Source of the DNA: Edaphochlamys debaryana
Taxonomy: Eukaryota > Chlorophyta > Chlorophyceae > Chlamydomonadales
NCBI GenBank assembly: GCA_016858145.1
Contig: JAEHOE010000138.1
Location: forward strand, 186,001-250,000
Direction: 5' to 3'
Length of the DNA stretch: 64,000 nucleotides
Of this stretch, positions 12,201-23,116 are shown in pieces. The notes below the pieces were generated by a model. It saw only the letters and a list, made by a program, of their open reading frames with translations, did not search any database and was not told where the DNA came from. The position numbers and the translations under genes were made by a program. Within the stretch, counting starts at the first letter, position 1; each line of letters starts with the position of its first letter.

Positions 12201-13911
12201 CACCCGTTGCTGCGCTCGCCCGCGACCCCCGCGCCCGCCGCCTCCGCCGGCGGCGGCGGCGCTGACTACGGCGGTACGATGGTCGTACGCGGGGGCGGCG
12301 GGGTTTCGGAGGCAGGCGCCACGGTTCGTGCCGCGCCGCCGCGCGGCGAGGCGGGGGGCGGCGGCGGCGGCGGTGGCGGCGCCGCCGAGGCGACGGCCGG
12401 CACCGGCGGCGGCGGCTACCTGGCGGCGGTGCGGGCGGCGGCGGTGGAGGCGGCGCAGAGGGACAGGGCCGTACGGCCGCTGGACGCCGGGCCGGTGGGG
12501 CCGGGGTGCGGGGTCGGGCCGGTGGGGCCGGGGAGCGGGGTCGGGCCGGTGGGGCCGGGGTGCGGGGTCGGGCCGGTGGGGCCGGGGGCCGAAGGAGGGT
12601 AAGGGAAGGGAGGGAGCCCAGGGCGGGGCGGGCAGGAAGGGAGGGAGCCGCTGAATGCCGGGCCGGTGGGGACGGGGGGCTGAGGGCGGGGCGGGGGTGT
12701 GCATGGGTGTGAATGCCCCCCTTTCCCTTACCACCCACCCCCCTCCACCCCTCTCTCCCCCCCAGGCCGCTGCCGCCCCTCCCCAAGCCGCCTCCGAGAC
12801 CGAGCGCCTCCGCGAGCGCCTGCACGCGCTGCACGACGGCGGCCTGGTGCTGCCGCTGCCCTTCCTCAAGGCCGAGGCGGCGGCGCCGCTGGCGCTGCTG
12901 GCAGGCGCCGCCGCCGCCAGCCCCTGGCCGCCGCCGCCGCTGGGCCCCGCGCCGGGGCACGGGGGATTGGCGGGGGTGCCGGCGCTGGCGAATGGGGGTG
13001 GGGCAGGGGGGCGGCGGGAGGGAGGCGGAGGCGGAGGCGGGGGGGGAGGGGGGCAGGGCGCGGGCGGGCCGTCAAGGAGTGGGTCGGCGAGGCTGCAGTC
13101 GGCGCCGTCGGGCGGGGCGGCGTCCGCGCCAGGCCCCTCGCAGCCAGGTGGGGCAGTGCGGGGCTGGGCGGTGCCGTGCGGTGCTGCGCCGTGCTGCGGT
13201 GTCATTGACAGCTGGATCGTCCGTGCTGTGCTTGTGCCATGCTTTGTGTGGACGGTCGGACCCTCAGTGCTGCAGTCTGGGGCCGCCGCAAGGGTAGCAG
13301 GGACGCTCGGGCAAGCCAAGCCAAGCACCCAACGCCAGAGCCCATACTGACCCCTCTGCACTCACCCCCCACTGCGTCTCCGTCCCGCCCCCTGTCGTAC
13401 GGCACAGAGATGTACGGCATCGATCTGGACGCGTACGCCATTGTACTGGAGATGGCGCAGCAGAGCGCGGCCATGGCCGTGGGCGGCCACGGGCACGGGC
13501 ACGGGCACGGGCACGGGCAGGGCGGCCCCGAGGGCGCTGCGGCGCTGGAGGAGCTGCCACCCACGGTAGTCACACAGTGAGTGGTGGGGTGTTTGGGGGT
13601 GAGGGTGACGGCGGGCGTGCAATGAGTGCGAAAGACTTAGGACGGGGTCCGGGGCGCGCCTGCCAGGTGCCGCATGCTCGCCCCTGCCCCCCGTGCCGCC
13701 CAAAACACACACGCTTCCCCCTCCATTCCCCCTCCGCCCCCGCCCCCCCTCGAGGCTGCTCTTCCACCCCGAGCTCCAGAACCTGGGCCGCACGCTCGCC
13801 TACAACCGCCGCTGCCTGGCCGCCCTGCCCCTGGAGCGGGCCGCCGCCGAGGCGCTGGCGGAGTCGTGCGAGCAGCTCAGCGCCGTGCTGCAGTGCGTGC
13901 TGAGCCTCTGA
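6236..13911 (+). CDS. Ste20/GCK-family (MST/severin-like) serine/threonine protein kinase
   Basis: Seventeen exons join in phase to about 848 aa: 6236-6290, 6382-6441, 7298-7365, 7521-7622, 8280-8417, 9138-9237, 9483-9589, 9966-10066, 10252-10330, 10489-10608, 10911-11010, 11193-11317, 11537-11706, 12062-about 12575, 12766-13147, 13408-13576, 13755-13911. The kinase domain starts near residue 34 and is complete: P-loop [12 protein letters not shown] lysine, VMEYCGGGS hinge, [14 protein letters not shown] (split by an intron), activation segment [17 protein letters not shown], then [12 protein letters not shown] and [21 protein letters not shown] with [10 protein letters not shown] is typical of GCK/MST kinases, not MAPKKKs. 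The C-terminal half is low-complexity Gly/Ala/Pro with repeated T(V/M)VV motifs, a His-Gly run and a short conserved-looking helix at the end. The start codon was chosen because exon 1 ([18 protein letters not shown]) splices cleanly into the domain. Likely role: cytoplasmic signalling, substrate unknown. The donor of exon 14 is uncertain because it falls in a 27-bp repeat. Confidence 0.92.
12487..12590 (+). repeat. 27-bp coding tandem repeat (GPVGPGCGV) in the kinase tail
   Basis: About 3.5 copies of a 27-bp unit (gggccggtggggccggggtg followed by cggggtc) encode the nine-residue repeat [18 protein letters not shown]. Every unit contains a possible GT donor in the phase needed for the next exon. 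A related fragment sits in the downstream intron near 12655-12690. Copy number and splice choice may vary between strains. Confidence 0.75.
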
Positions 13912-14443
13912 GCGGCGGCGTGCTGTGCTGTGTGCGGTGCGTGCTGAGCCTGGTGGATGCGCGATACGTGATGGGCAGGGGAAGAGGCCGCTGTGCGCTG
14001 CCTGCTGTCCTTTGAAGGGGGGCGTGACGTTGTGTGCAGTGCATTACGGTCGCCTGGCCCCGGGTCCGGGCCGGGCGGGGGGTTCGGGGATGCACGCAGC
14101 CGCTGACATGCAGGCTCGAGCACACGCGTCTACACGGGGGCAAGGGGGCTCCGTCATGGTGAGGGGCGGAGGGCCAAGGTCCGGGCCGGAGGTTGCGAAA
14201 GGGGCAGGAAGGGTCGAGGCAGGGCTGGCGGGTCGGGACCAGGCCAGGACCAGAGGGCAAGGCAGGCGGCGTAGAGGTGCAAGCCGAGACCAGGAGCCGC
14301 TTGTAGCGCCGCCTCGGTGACTTCTCTGTCCACCTGTGTTCCACGGTCGCCCGCGCAAACCCCCCCCCCCTCGTCGCCTCAACGCTGATCAGGCCTGGGG
14401 CGCACGGGCAAGTATGGGAGTTCACGGCTGATGCCCTTGTCCG

Positions 14444-14448
14444 TGTAA
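14444..14448 (+). other. Candidate poly(A) signal TGTAA of the kinase gene
   Basis: TGTAA, the usual poly(A) signal of chlamydomonadalean algae, lies 533 nt after the kinase stop codon. It implies a 3' UTR from 13912 to about 14460. No other convincing feature is present in 13912-14443. Confidence 0.5.
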
Positions 14449-14964
14449 CAACAACAACAAGGCCAGGCAGGGCATATCACCGCATAGCCACTCTTGTACA
14501 TACATACACCAGGCTCTCGCCTCGCAGCGGTGGTAGGAGTCGTAGGACGGGCCTGGGGAGGTGGACCGGAGGTGGCGGGGGAGGCGGGCATAGCCCCCGA
14601 ATGGCGCACTAGCAGCAAGGCTATCTAGCACCACACGGAGCGGTATGCGCGGACGAAGTAGTCGGTGATGCGGCTGGATACGGCTAAAGCTAGAGTTGCC
14701 GGCATGCTGTTGCTGGTGTTGAGGTGGCGGGGGCAAGGGAGAGGCGGGGCGGCATCAGGGAGGTGGGGGCAGGGCGGGGGGGGGGCCATGGCGGCTCCAT
14801 CACGGATCACCCACCAGCTCCAGCCCATTAGGCAGATACTGCATAGCTGCTCTTCGTTACAGTCTCCAGCGGGCCATCAGGCGAAAACGCGCGAGTCCAT
14901 GCCAAAACGCTAGTTGCCCCGAGGCGTGCCCACGGTGGTCTTCAGAGCCGAGGCTGAGTACATA
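14449..14964. other. Intergenic region between kinase and ankyrin pseudogene
   Basis: No coding signal on either strand. The stretch should hold the promoter of the downstream ankyrin-type gene, but I recognise no specific element. Confidence 0.4.
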
Positions 14965-16954
14965 ATGGAATCGACAAGGCGTCCCAGGCTGCCAGGGGCA
15001 GCTGAGGAGCCCGCAGAGCTCGCGAGCATCTAGACGCCCGCGGTTGTGGAGCGCATCGCGGCGCACCTGCCCGCGAACGATGTGTCTAGCGTCCTTCGCT
15101 TCGTCAGCAAGGCTACGGCCGAGCAGCTAGCTGACAAGACGTCGGTGCGGCTGTCGGCCCCGGTGCCGCGGGAGATCTTCGCGGCGCACTGGCGGGCTCC
15201 CGGGGCTTGCCGCAGCTTCACGCGGAAGCAGCGCGAGGTGCTTCTGCAGCTGACAGCCTCGGCCGGGGACGAGGTGAATCTGGAGGTAGCGGTGGCCGCA
15301 GCGGACCTTTTCGCCTACAAGATCCCGCCAACGCTGGGCGGCCAGTCTCTACATGCCGCTCTGACGGCTGCCGCGACCTCAGGCTCCCTGGGCTGCTGTC
15401 AGCTGCTGGCGGGTTACTTTGACCCGCCTCTCAGCGACGTCGCAAAGCTGGTCCTCACCGCAGCTGCTTCCCGGGGCGACATGGCCATGTGCCAGTGGGC
15501 CTGGGACGCGTGCCCCGAGCTGCAACAATGCGCCGGGGCCCTCTGCAGCGTAGCCAAAGCAGGGAACCGTGCGATGTGCGAGGTCTGCTTACAGCATGTT
15601 GCTGATCCGGCGGCCGCGGCCGCGGAGGCCGCGCTCTCCGCAGCTGCAGCCGGTCACACCGCCCTCCTCGACTGGCTGCTATCGCTCTGCCCCACCCCAT
15701 GGCGGCACCCGAAGTACCCCCCCAACGCGGGCCCCAGCCCGCGGCAACTGCTGGTCGCCGCCGCTGAGGGCTGCGACCTACCCACCCTGACGCGCCTGTG
15801 GGCGCAGCACCGTCCGCTGGGCTCTCTGCCGCCGTGGGCGTGGGCAGACGAGCTTCAGGGAGCCCTGGCGAGCCGCACCCCCGACTGGGCCGCCAAGGCC
15901 GAGTGGGTGTTACAGCATGGCATAATGACGGACGTGCGGCACTGCTACACGGTTGCCTCGCGCCACCCTGACGCCGTGGCCCGATTGGACTGGCTTCGAA
16001 ACCACGGCCTCCAGCCGGATCTGTCCCCCTTCATGAACTATCGGTGCCAGGGCCCCTGCGAGCCGCTCAAGGCTGCGGTGACTGCCGGCAACCTGGGCGC
16101 CGTGGAGTGGCTGCTGGCGGCGGGCATGAAGGGATTCCCAGGAGACGGTGCGGTCGAGGCTGCCGCGGCGGGCAGCATCCCGGTTCTGCAGGCGATGCGG
16201 AGCGCGGGGTGCCGCTTGGACCCGCTCGGGGCGCATACCCGTCCTGGAGTGGATCCGCGACACGCTTCGTGTCAGCCTGGCCAGCCTCAGGGAGTATGAC
16301 CGGGGCCTGCTGTTCTCGGCGGCAGGCTCGGGCTCGGTCGAGGTGATGGAGTGGCTGCGGGCGGAGGGCTGCGAGGTGCCGGGCTTGAGCGTTCGCAAGA
16401 GCGCATGGGAGGAGGCTGCGGAAGCCGGCTGCAAGGCGGTGCTGGAGCTCCTTCACCAGTGGCAGGTGCCCAAGCCGGTAAGAAGGTAGCGGCGGGCTTA
16501 AGGGGCCGGGGCAGGTAGCTCGCTGCTCGGGCGCTTGCTGCGTCAGCCTTGACGTCGACCCGCGGCCTGCCTTGGGGCGCCCCATTGTTGGCTGCGCTAT
16601 GACTCCTAATCACGCAACGTGCCACCGCGCTGAAGCCTCTGACGCCCTCACCCTTCCCCTGGGCGCCCCACCCCACAGACCAGCGGTGTGCCGTACAGGC
16701 TCGCGGCCGAACGGGGCGACCTGCGGACCCTGCGTGTGCTGCGCCGCCTGGGTGTGTCCTGTGGGCCGCGGACAGGGCCCGACGCCATCTTTCGGGAGGC
16801 TGTCCTCTTCGCGCCCCTGCCCGCGCTGCGCTGGCTGGTGGACGCTGGCTGCCCCGTGGATTGGGAGGCAGCTGAGCAAGTGGTGGCGAGCGAGGGGGAG
16901 CTGAGCTGGCTGCTGCCGTGGGTGCGGGAGCAGCGGCGGCAGTCGGGGCAGTGA
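14965..16954 (+). pseudogene. Broken ankyrin-repeat protein with F-box-like N-terminus
   Basis: The reading frame from ATG 14965 continues to 16477 and splices (gtaaga donor at 16478, cacag acceptor before 16679) to a last exon ending at 16954. The N-terminus (ELASI-stop-TPAVVERIAAHLPANDV) resembles the F-box-like start of a large ankyrin family I recall from volvocine algae, where a Trp codon stands at the stop. Degenerate ankyrin helices follow (AALTAAATSGSLGCCQLLAG, AALSAAAAGHTALLDWLLSLC, AAVTAGNLGAVEWLLAAG, AAEAGCKAVLELLHQW), then a Cys/Trp-rich C-terminal exon (ALRWLVDAGCPVDWE). Two lesions are visible: TAG at 15031-15033 and a +1 frameshift in the GGGG run at 16228-16231, after which the sense continues in the next frame to the end of the exon. 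Either could be a sequencing error, but two in one gene suggest a young pseudogene. If alive, translation would have to start after the TAG or use an unseen exon. Function in the family is unknown. Confidence 0.75.
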
Positions 16955-18642
16955 GGGCGGACTCAGGGCCCGGCGGGTGCTGGAGCACGCCGGGGCGGCG
17001 TGGGGGCTTTCGGCGCGGAGCAAGGAGCAGGGCGTGGGGCGTGGGGTGTGGGGCGGCGGGGCTCGGAGTCTGGGGCCTGGTGATTCGGTGGTTGCGGCTG
17101 TGGGCTGTGGGCTGTGGTTCTGGAGCTGCAATAATCCGTGGTGGCTAGAGAAGCAATGTCGCAAGTAGGTTAGGCATAGCGGCTCGACCGGGCGCCTCTC
17201 AGGGGAACAGGCGGTCAGACAGCAGACCAGGCAAGAGGCGGGCGAACACACAGGGGGTTTGTTTGCGCCTCACACCTCCGGGGTCCCGCCGGGCTTTCTG
17301 CTTGCTTATGGTTTCCGCGTTGCCTAACACAGGCGGGTTATGACAGAGGAACGGGGACGGCAACTGGCTGTCGGGGGGAAACATGCAGGTATGGTGTCCT
17401 TGCGCGCTAGGGACCTATGCTGGGCACGTGTATAGTAGCTGCATGCTTAGCGCCATTGACGTGCCGGGCAGCTGCTGGCTTCTGAGGTTCCCATTTGTGC
17501 CCTCAAGGCGACTTGGCAGGGGTGCCTTTTCATGTGCGGGGTTCGGGTGCGGGCTTCGGCAGGGGGGATAGGAGGGGGGCAGTGCTACCAGAGCGACATT
17601 GTTGTGGCCGTTGCCAAGACGTTAATATGCTGTTGGCTGTGAGAGGACTAGGAGCGGCTCATATGCTAGCAGCGCTGCCCTGCACTGGCAGCACTGGGCT
17701 GCCAGGATCATGTGTTCCTGGGTTGCGAGGGCAGATCCACATGTGCTCAACTTGTAAGCTCAACCTGTCATACTACTCATTCCCACTAGAGCCACGGCTC
17801 GACGCAACGGAGCCAGCCACATTGCAGCTAGCTGCTGCTCCGTGACCTTCCCCCATTCTTCAGCCTCGTTGGCAGCGCCTGCACCCTGGCAACCTGCCGC
17901 AGACCACAACCCTGTGCAGGCCTCCCTGCACGGCCGCTTCGGCAGCACCTGCACCTGCCACCCTTTGTACTTCACGGCTGCCTGCGCGAGCGCACCGCCG
18001 ACCCCTTGCCCGCGCCCATTGGTTAACGCTCCGAGCCTGTCCGCCTCCTCCTCTCACTGCGCTTGTCTCAGTGCCGCCTCCTTGCTTCGTCCCTCTGTCC
18101 ACACTGCTGCCGCATGCGCCGGCGCCCGTCGTGTCCACCCCCCTTGAGTCCTGCCGCCTGGATGCACGTATCTCAGTGCCAACGTCCTCTGCCCCAAAAG
18201 CCGCCGCATGCACCCATCCAACCCCTGGGCCTACCCTTGCCCCCCGCTCCCGCTCCACCACCGCCCTCCGTTCTGCGCTGTCCAGCGGAGGCCCCCCCAG
18301 CCGCATGCGTCCCTCAAACAGGTCCTGAAGCCCCAGCAGCCAGCTAGGGCAGTGCCCCGCTCCCGCCCCTGGTCGCCCTGCCTTCGCCCAGCTACCCGGC
18401 CTCCACCCCGCTGCTGCCATCAGGTCCTGCCCCGCTGCCCCGCATCCATTCCAACCGCAGGCCTCCAGCACGCTTCACCAGCACCTGAGAAGGCCTGCTC
18501 CCTCGCGGTCCTGCCACAATCAGGCCACACACCCCCTCCCGCCCCCACCCCCACCCCGGTGCTCCCCTCGCCCCCCTCAGCAGCCCTCCCCAGCAGCCCC
18601 GCTCCAGCTTCACTCCTGCCACTCCCCTACTCCCTCCCCCCC
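16955..18642. other. Intergenic region; right part is the duplicated 3' flank of the MATH-BTB pair
   Basis: No gene is supported here. A TGTAA at 17753-17757 could end the ankyrin transcript. From about 18165 to 18325 the sequence matches 22728-22898 (for example the 20-mer ctcccgctccaccaccgccc in both), which is the 3' flank of the second MATH-BTB gene. The gene duplication therefore carried its downstream flank with it. Confidence 0.6.
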
Positions 18643-19755
18643 TCAGCCCCTCCCCAGCAGCAGCAGGTGCAGTCGGGCCATGAGCTTGGGGCTGCGCTCC
18701 GCAAGCGCCTCCACCTGCAAGGGGGGGTTGGGGGAGGAGCGGAAGAGCCACAGCTGTGAGCGCTTGCATCAAGACCCTCCAAAAATAATTGCTTCACCCC
18801 ACCCGACCCCACCGCTGCCTACCAGAGCGCCCCCTCTCCCCAACCCATCGCCCCCTCTGCCCACCCCACCCCGCCTCCCCGCCCCCACCCCCTCGCCCCC
18901 ACCCCGCACCCCCTCCCCGCCCCAACCCTGTCCCCCACCTGCTCGCTGGGCACCCTGGCCGCGTCCCTGCCCTCTCCCCCTCCTTCCCGCCCCACCCCGC
19001 CCCACACCTCCCTCCCACCCCAAAAACACCCCCCGCCCCCGCCCCCCACGGACCTGCTTGCTGGGCACCTTGGCCGCATCCCTTCCCACCTCCCACCACG
19101 CACCCCTCCCCACCCCTCCCCAGACCTCCCTGCCCCACCCTCCGCCTCCGCCCCCCACGGACCTGCTCGCTGGGCACCTTGGCCGCGTCCCGCCTGTACA
19201 GCGTCTCCAGGGCGGCCAGCATGGTGCCGTACCCACGTGCCTCGGCCCACGCCATGTCGTCCAGCAGCCGATCGGGGCACGTGGCCGCAACCAACCGCTG
19301 CTGCAGGCTGGCGCGGGCGGCGGGCAGCAGCAGGCGGTCCGCCAGCTCGGCGGCGGGGCGCAGAACGGCGGGCGCGCAGGCCTCCAGCACGCCGCCGTAC
19401 ATGTACCGCAGCAGCAGTACGAGGGCGTCCGGGTCTGCGTCCGGCAGGGGCACCTCGCGGGACGAGCTGTCTGACATGCCGCTATCGAAGAGGCGGGCGA
19501 AGAACTCCGAGCGGGCGGCCTGTTGGTGGGGATGGGAGGGAGGGTGGCGGAGGCAGGGGGAGGGAGGGAGGGAGGGTTGCTGTATCCTATGCTCCAGGGC
19601 TCCAACCTTGGGGGAGGCGCAGGCGCGGTCCGACGGCTCGCAGGGCTGTCACCTCAGCTCACGGCGCCGACGCAACCCTGCGGACTATAGCCACTCCGCG
19701 GCTCCACGAGGACGCCCGTTACCCCTGCAGTGATCTCACTGGGAACGAGGTCTCG

Positions 19756-20475
19756 GGATGTGGGTCGGGGCAGGGTGGAAGCGGGGTTTCCAGGATGTGG
19801 GGGGGAGGGTGGAAGTGGGGTTTCCAGGATGTGGGTCGGGGCAGGGTGGAAGCGGGGTTTCCAGGATGTGGGTCGGGGAAGGGTGGAAGCGGGGTTTCCA
19901 GGATGTGGGTCGGGGCAGGGTGGAAGCGGGGTTTCCAGGATGTGGGTCGGGGGAGGGTGGAAGCGGGGTTTCCAGGATGTGGGTCGGGGAAGGGTGGAAG
20001 CGGGGTTTCCAGGATGTGGGTCGGGGAAGGGTGGAAGCGGGGTTTGCAGGATGTGGGTCGGGGAAGGGTGGAAGCGGGGTTTCCAGGATGTGGGTGGCAG
20101 GGTGGAAGCGGGGTTTCCAGGATGTGGGTCGGGGAAGGGTGGAAGCGGGGTTTCCAGGATGTGGGTCGGGGGAGGGTGGAAGCGGGGTTTCCAGGATGTG
20201 GGTCGGGGGAGGGTGGAAGCGGGGTTTCCAGGATGTGGGTCGGGGGAGGGTGGAAGCGGGGTTTCCAGGATGTGGGTCGGGGGAGGGTGGAAGCGGGGTT
20301 TGCAGGATGTGGGTCGGGGAAGGGTGGAAGCGGGGTTTGCAGGATGTGGGTTGGGGGAGGGTGGAAGCGGGGTTTCCAGGATGTGGGTCGGGGGAGGGTG
20401 GAAGCGGGGTTTCCAGGATGTGGGTCGGGGGAGGGTGGAAGCGGGGTTTCCAGGATGTGGGTCGGGGGAGGGTGA
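19756..20475. repeat. 37-bp minisatellite in the BTB intron of copy A
   Basis: About 19 copies of a 37-bp unit (core gtggaagcggggtttccagg then atgtgggtcgggg) follow each other with a few substitutions and two shortened units near 19800 and 20095. Because 37 is not a multiple of 3, all three frames stay open with a 37-residue pattern. The long open frames here are repeat artefacts, not genes. Confidence 0.95.
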
Positions 20476-21089
20476 AATGCAGGTTAGCGCGATGGGAGTG
20501 CCAAGCATGGAAGGCGGTTCCCAGTGCAGGTAGAGCGGCCGTGAAGAGGTGGGGGGGCAACTAGCGGATAGGACTGCCCCTACGTCACTGCCCGGACGTG
20601 CCACAGCTGTGGGTGCCCAGCTAAGGGCAAGTACCCTGTACTCGCCAGGATGGCTCGGTGCGCGGGGAAGGAGCGGCCGCCGGCCACCAGGGTCACGTCA
20701 GAGGTGGCGCCCGGCCGCTCCAGCAGCGCCAGGAGGTCACCGCCCACGCTCTCGCGGGGTGGGGCGGCGGGCGGCGCTTCGGGTGCGGGTGCGGGCAGGG
20801 AGGGGCGGCTGGGCTTGGCCGGCGGCCGGTTCGGCTGGGCCCCCCCGAGGCCGGTTCGGCTGGGCCCCCCCGAGGCCCATCTCCACACGCACAATCAGAG
20901 CGCCGTCCGAAACACGGAGGTAGCCGGACGCCTGGGTGACGTCTGTCCGGGAAATGAACTGGCTGCAGCCCCAGTCGGCCTTTCCGCTCCAGAAGGTATT
21001 GGAGGCGTCTGCAGGGGGTGCAAGAGGTCAAGCGGGGCAGGTGCTGGGCAGGTCAGGGGGGGGTGGTAGGTCCTCCTCAGACATACATC

Positions 21090-21886
21090 ATCTGTACAGA
21101 GCTTGCCGAGAGGATCCCAAATACGCTTTCAGAAATAAAAACGAAGGTTTTATTGCAAAGTTATGGGGGCCCAAAGTTCTCGGTCGGTCGTCGGTCGGGG
21201 TGGGTGGGGGGACTTTGGGAGGCTGTGTGGCGGGACTTTGTCACCGCGGCGTAGAGCAGCGCCGAGCATCATCCCGCACGCCCTGAGCATGCAGCATGGC
21301 AAGAACTTATGCTGGCAAGTAACTGGTACCCTTCCAGCGGTGTTGGGGAGTCGGGACCGGTGGGACATGTCGGCATGCCAGGCCCCGGGCACACACGCGG
21401 CCACCCTGAGGCGTCTCCCAGGTGCTCCCGGAAGCCCGCCTTCCACTCCCGCGCCTCAGATCGCACAGTACTAGGAAACTAAAGCCCTGATATCGCCCCT
21501 CGCCGCCGAGCCGTTGGTCAATTGACGGGTCGGGGTCCGTGGCATGGTTGATGGTACCCGACCAACGTGGGCCACCGGGAGTGCTGTGCGCGCCCATAGA
21601 TAGAGCACACGGTCAGCAGTCCAGCAAAACGCGAAAGGCATATAATGGAGTACGTACAGGCCTTGTACGACAGTGTCGTACACTGTACGGGTCGGTCGGT
21701 CGTCGGTCCCGGGGGGTCGGGGAACTTTGGGGCATGATATCGGGCAACTTTGTTTGTACCCCCCCCCCCCCTGGGCAGGTGAGCGCATGCCCCCGAACGG
21801 CCTTATTCTTGCGGCAGATCCTGCGCGCGTTCGTCCCTTCGGCTCCCTTGCTGTATCCTCCCCTCCGCCCCTCCCCCCTCCCTCAC
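21090..21886. other. Expanded MATH intron of copy A with internal duplication
   Basis: This intron is about 880 bp against about 260 bp in copy B. It contains two related blocks near 21180-21245 and 21700-21755 sharing cggtcggtcgtcggtc followed by GGGG-rich sequence and actttg. That suggests an inserted or internally duplicated element. No coding content is recognised. Confidence 0.5.
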
Positions 21887-23116
21887 TCTTGGTGATGTTT
21901 ATGGTGGTGTCACTGAGGTTGTAGGCCGTCAGGGAGAACGCCACCCGCACGCCCGCCGCCGTGTCTGTGATGCCAGGTGCTCCCTGGCACTCCAGAAACA
22001 GGGACACGTGCGTGTGCGGAGGCGCGTCCTGCTTGGGGAAGCACGTCAGGCACCTGCAGGGTAGGGCCCAGCAGGGTACAGCCGGTGCAAAGCTGAGAGG
22101 GGTTGGCGGTGGGGGCAACCCGCACTCTGCGCGCCCTCACCATGTACGTCCACCAGCTGCAAAGGAGGGAGACGTTTGTTTATCTTTCAGCTTGTTTATC
22201 TTCAGTCCCTCCCGCATGCCGCGACCCGCTGACTGCGCCCGTGGGGATCAAACGGCAGCCCCTCTTCCAACACAGCCAGCATCTGCAACGCGCCCCGTGA
22301 CCCGCGGCGCCCTTCCGAGGCCCCAACGCCGCCCCCTCACCAGGTATGTCCACGCCGCGCGACCCACCGACCCTCAGACGGACGCCCTTCAGACTCCCTC
22401 CCTCACCAGGTGTGCCCTCCAGCGGCGAAGAGAGGCGATGCTTGCTTGCCTTTAAGCTGCAGGAACCTGGGAAGCTCCCACTGTGACAGGGCGACGGGGA
22501 GGCGTCGCGACGCACCCACCTGCTACGACGCGATCGACATCATTGCCGTGGCGAGTCTGCACGTTGTCCACAGACTGCGGTCGTGTGCGTTACAACCTAG
22601 CTGGGCCGCCTCCGCCAGACGGGTTCAATCGCGCCAGCCCCCTCGCCATCTCCCCACTGACCCCTTCCCCCCTCAGGTCCGGCCACACACCCCCGACTAC
22701 CCGACCGCGTGCCTCCTTCCCTCACTGCATGCACGTCTCTCAGTGCCACCTCCGACCTGCCTCTGCCCGCATGCGCCCGCCCCTCTGCACCCAGCCCCCC
22801 GGGCCTGCCTTTGCACCTCGGCTCCCGCTCCACCACCGCCCTCCGTTCCGCGCTGCCCAGCAGGGGTGATCCAGCCGCATGCCTCCCTCATTCAGGTCCT
22901 GCGTGCCGGCCCAGCATGCCCGCTGCGTGCGGCCCCTGCGCTACCTGCTCCCGCTCCCTTTCGCCCCGACTCCCGGCCTCCTCTGATCAGGCCTGCCCCT
23001 TCGCGCTCTTCAGTGTAAAGTCTCTCGCCCCCCTCAGGCCCTGCCCAGCTGCCCCGCCAGCCCCCCTGTTGCCCCTGATTCCTCCCCCTCCCCCGAGTCG
23101 AGTCTCCCTCCCCCCC

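Larger units (their letters stand above)
18643..22540 (-). pseudogene. MATH-BTB gene copy A, disabled
   Basis: Same exon plan as the intact copy B to its right: 22540-22520, 22480-22407, 22053-21887, 21008-20646, 19519-19163, 18714-18643. MATH pieces read FAAGGHTW, LTCFPKQD, HVSLFLECQG and NTFWSGKADWGCSQFI. BTB reads SFPAHRAIL + AARSEFFARLFDSG, BACK-like YGTMLAALETLYRRDAAKVP, and the last exon VEALAERSPKLMARLHLLLL. Lesions relative to B: codon 6 is TAG where B has TAT; the first intron has shrunk from 117 to 39 bp; and the MATH/BTB linker carries an exact 25-bp tandem duplication (20831-20880 region), making that exon 363 instead of 338 nt. This shifts frame and gives a TGA at 20737-20739. 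The intron between 20645 and 19520 is swollen by a 37-bp minisatellite. The sequence is otherwise very close to B, so the loss looks recent. MATH-BTB proteins are substrate adaptors of CUL3 ubiquitin ligases; this copy probably makes no full protein. Confidence 0.85.

Noticed and set aside
12075..13361. A 428-codon minus-strand open frame at 12.1-13.4 kb
   Set aside because: It is a shadow of the kinase tail: Pro/Arg-rich, no motifs, while the plus strand continues the kinase in phase.
19756..20475. CRISPR-like look of the regular 37-bp array
   Set aside because: There are no unique spacers between repeats and the host is eukaryotic; it is a head-to-tail minisatellite.
19237..20604. Long open frames (over 260-410 codons) on both strands through 19.7-20.5 kb
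   Set aside because: They are created by the 37-bp repeat, whose period keeps every frame open; composition is pure repeat.
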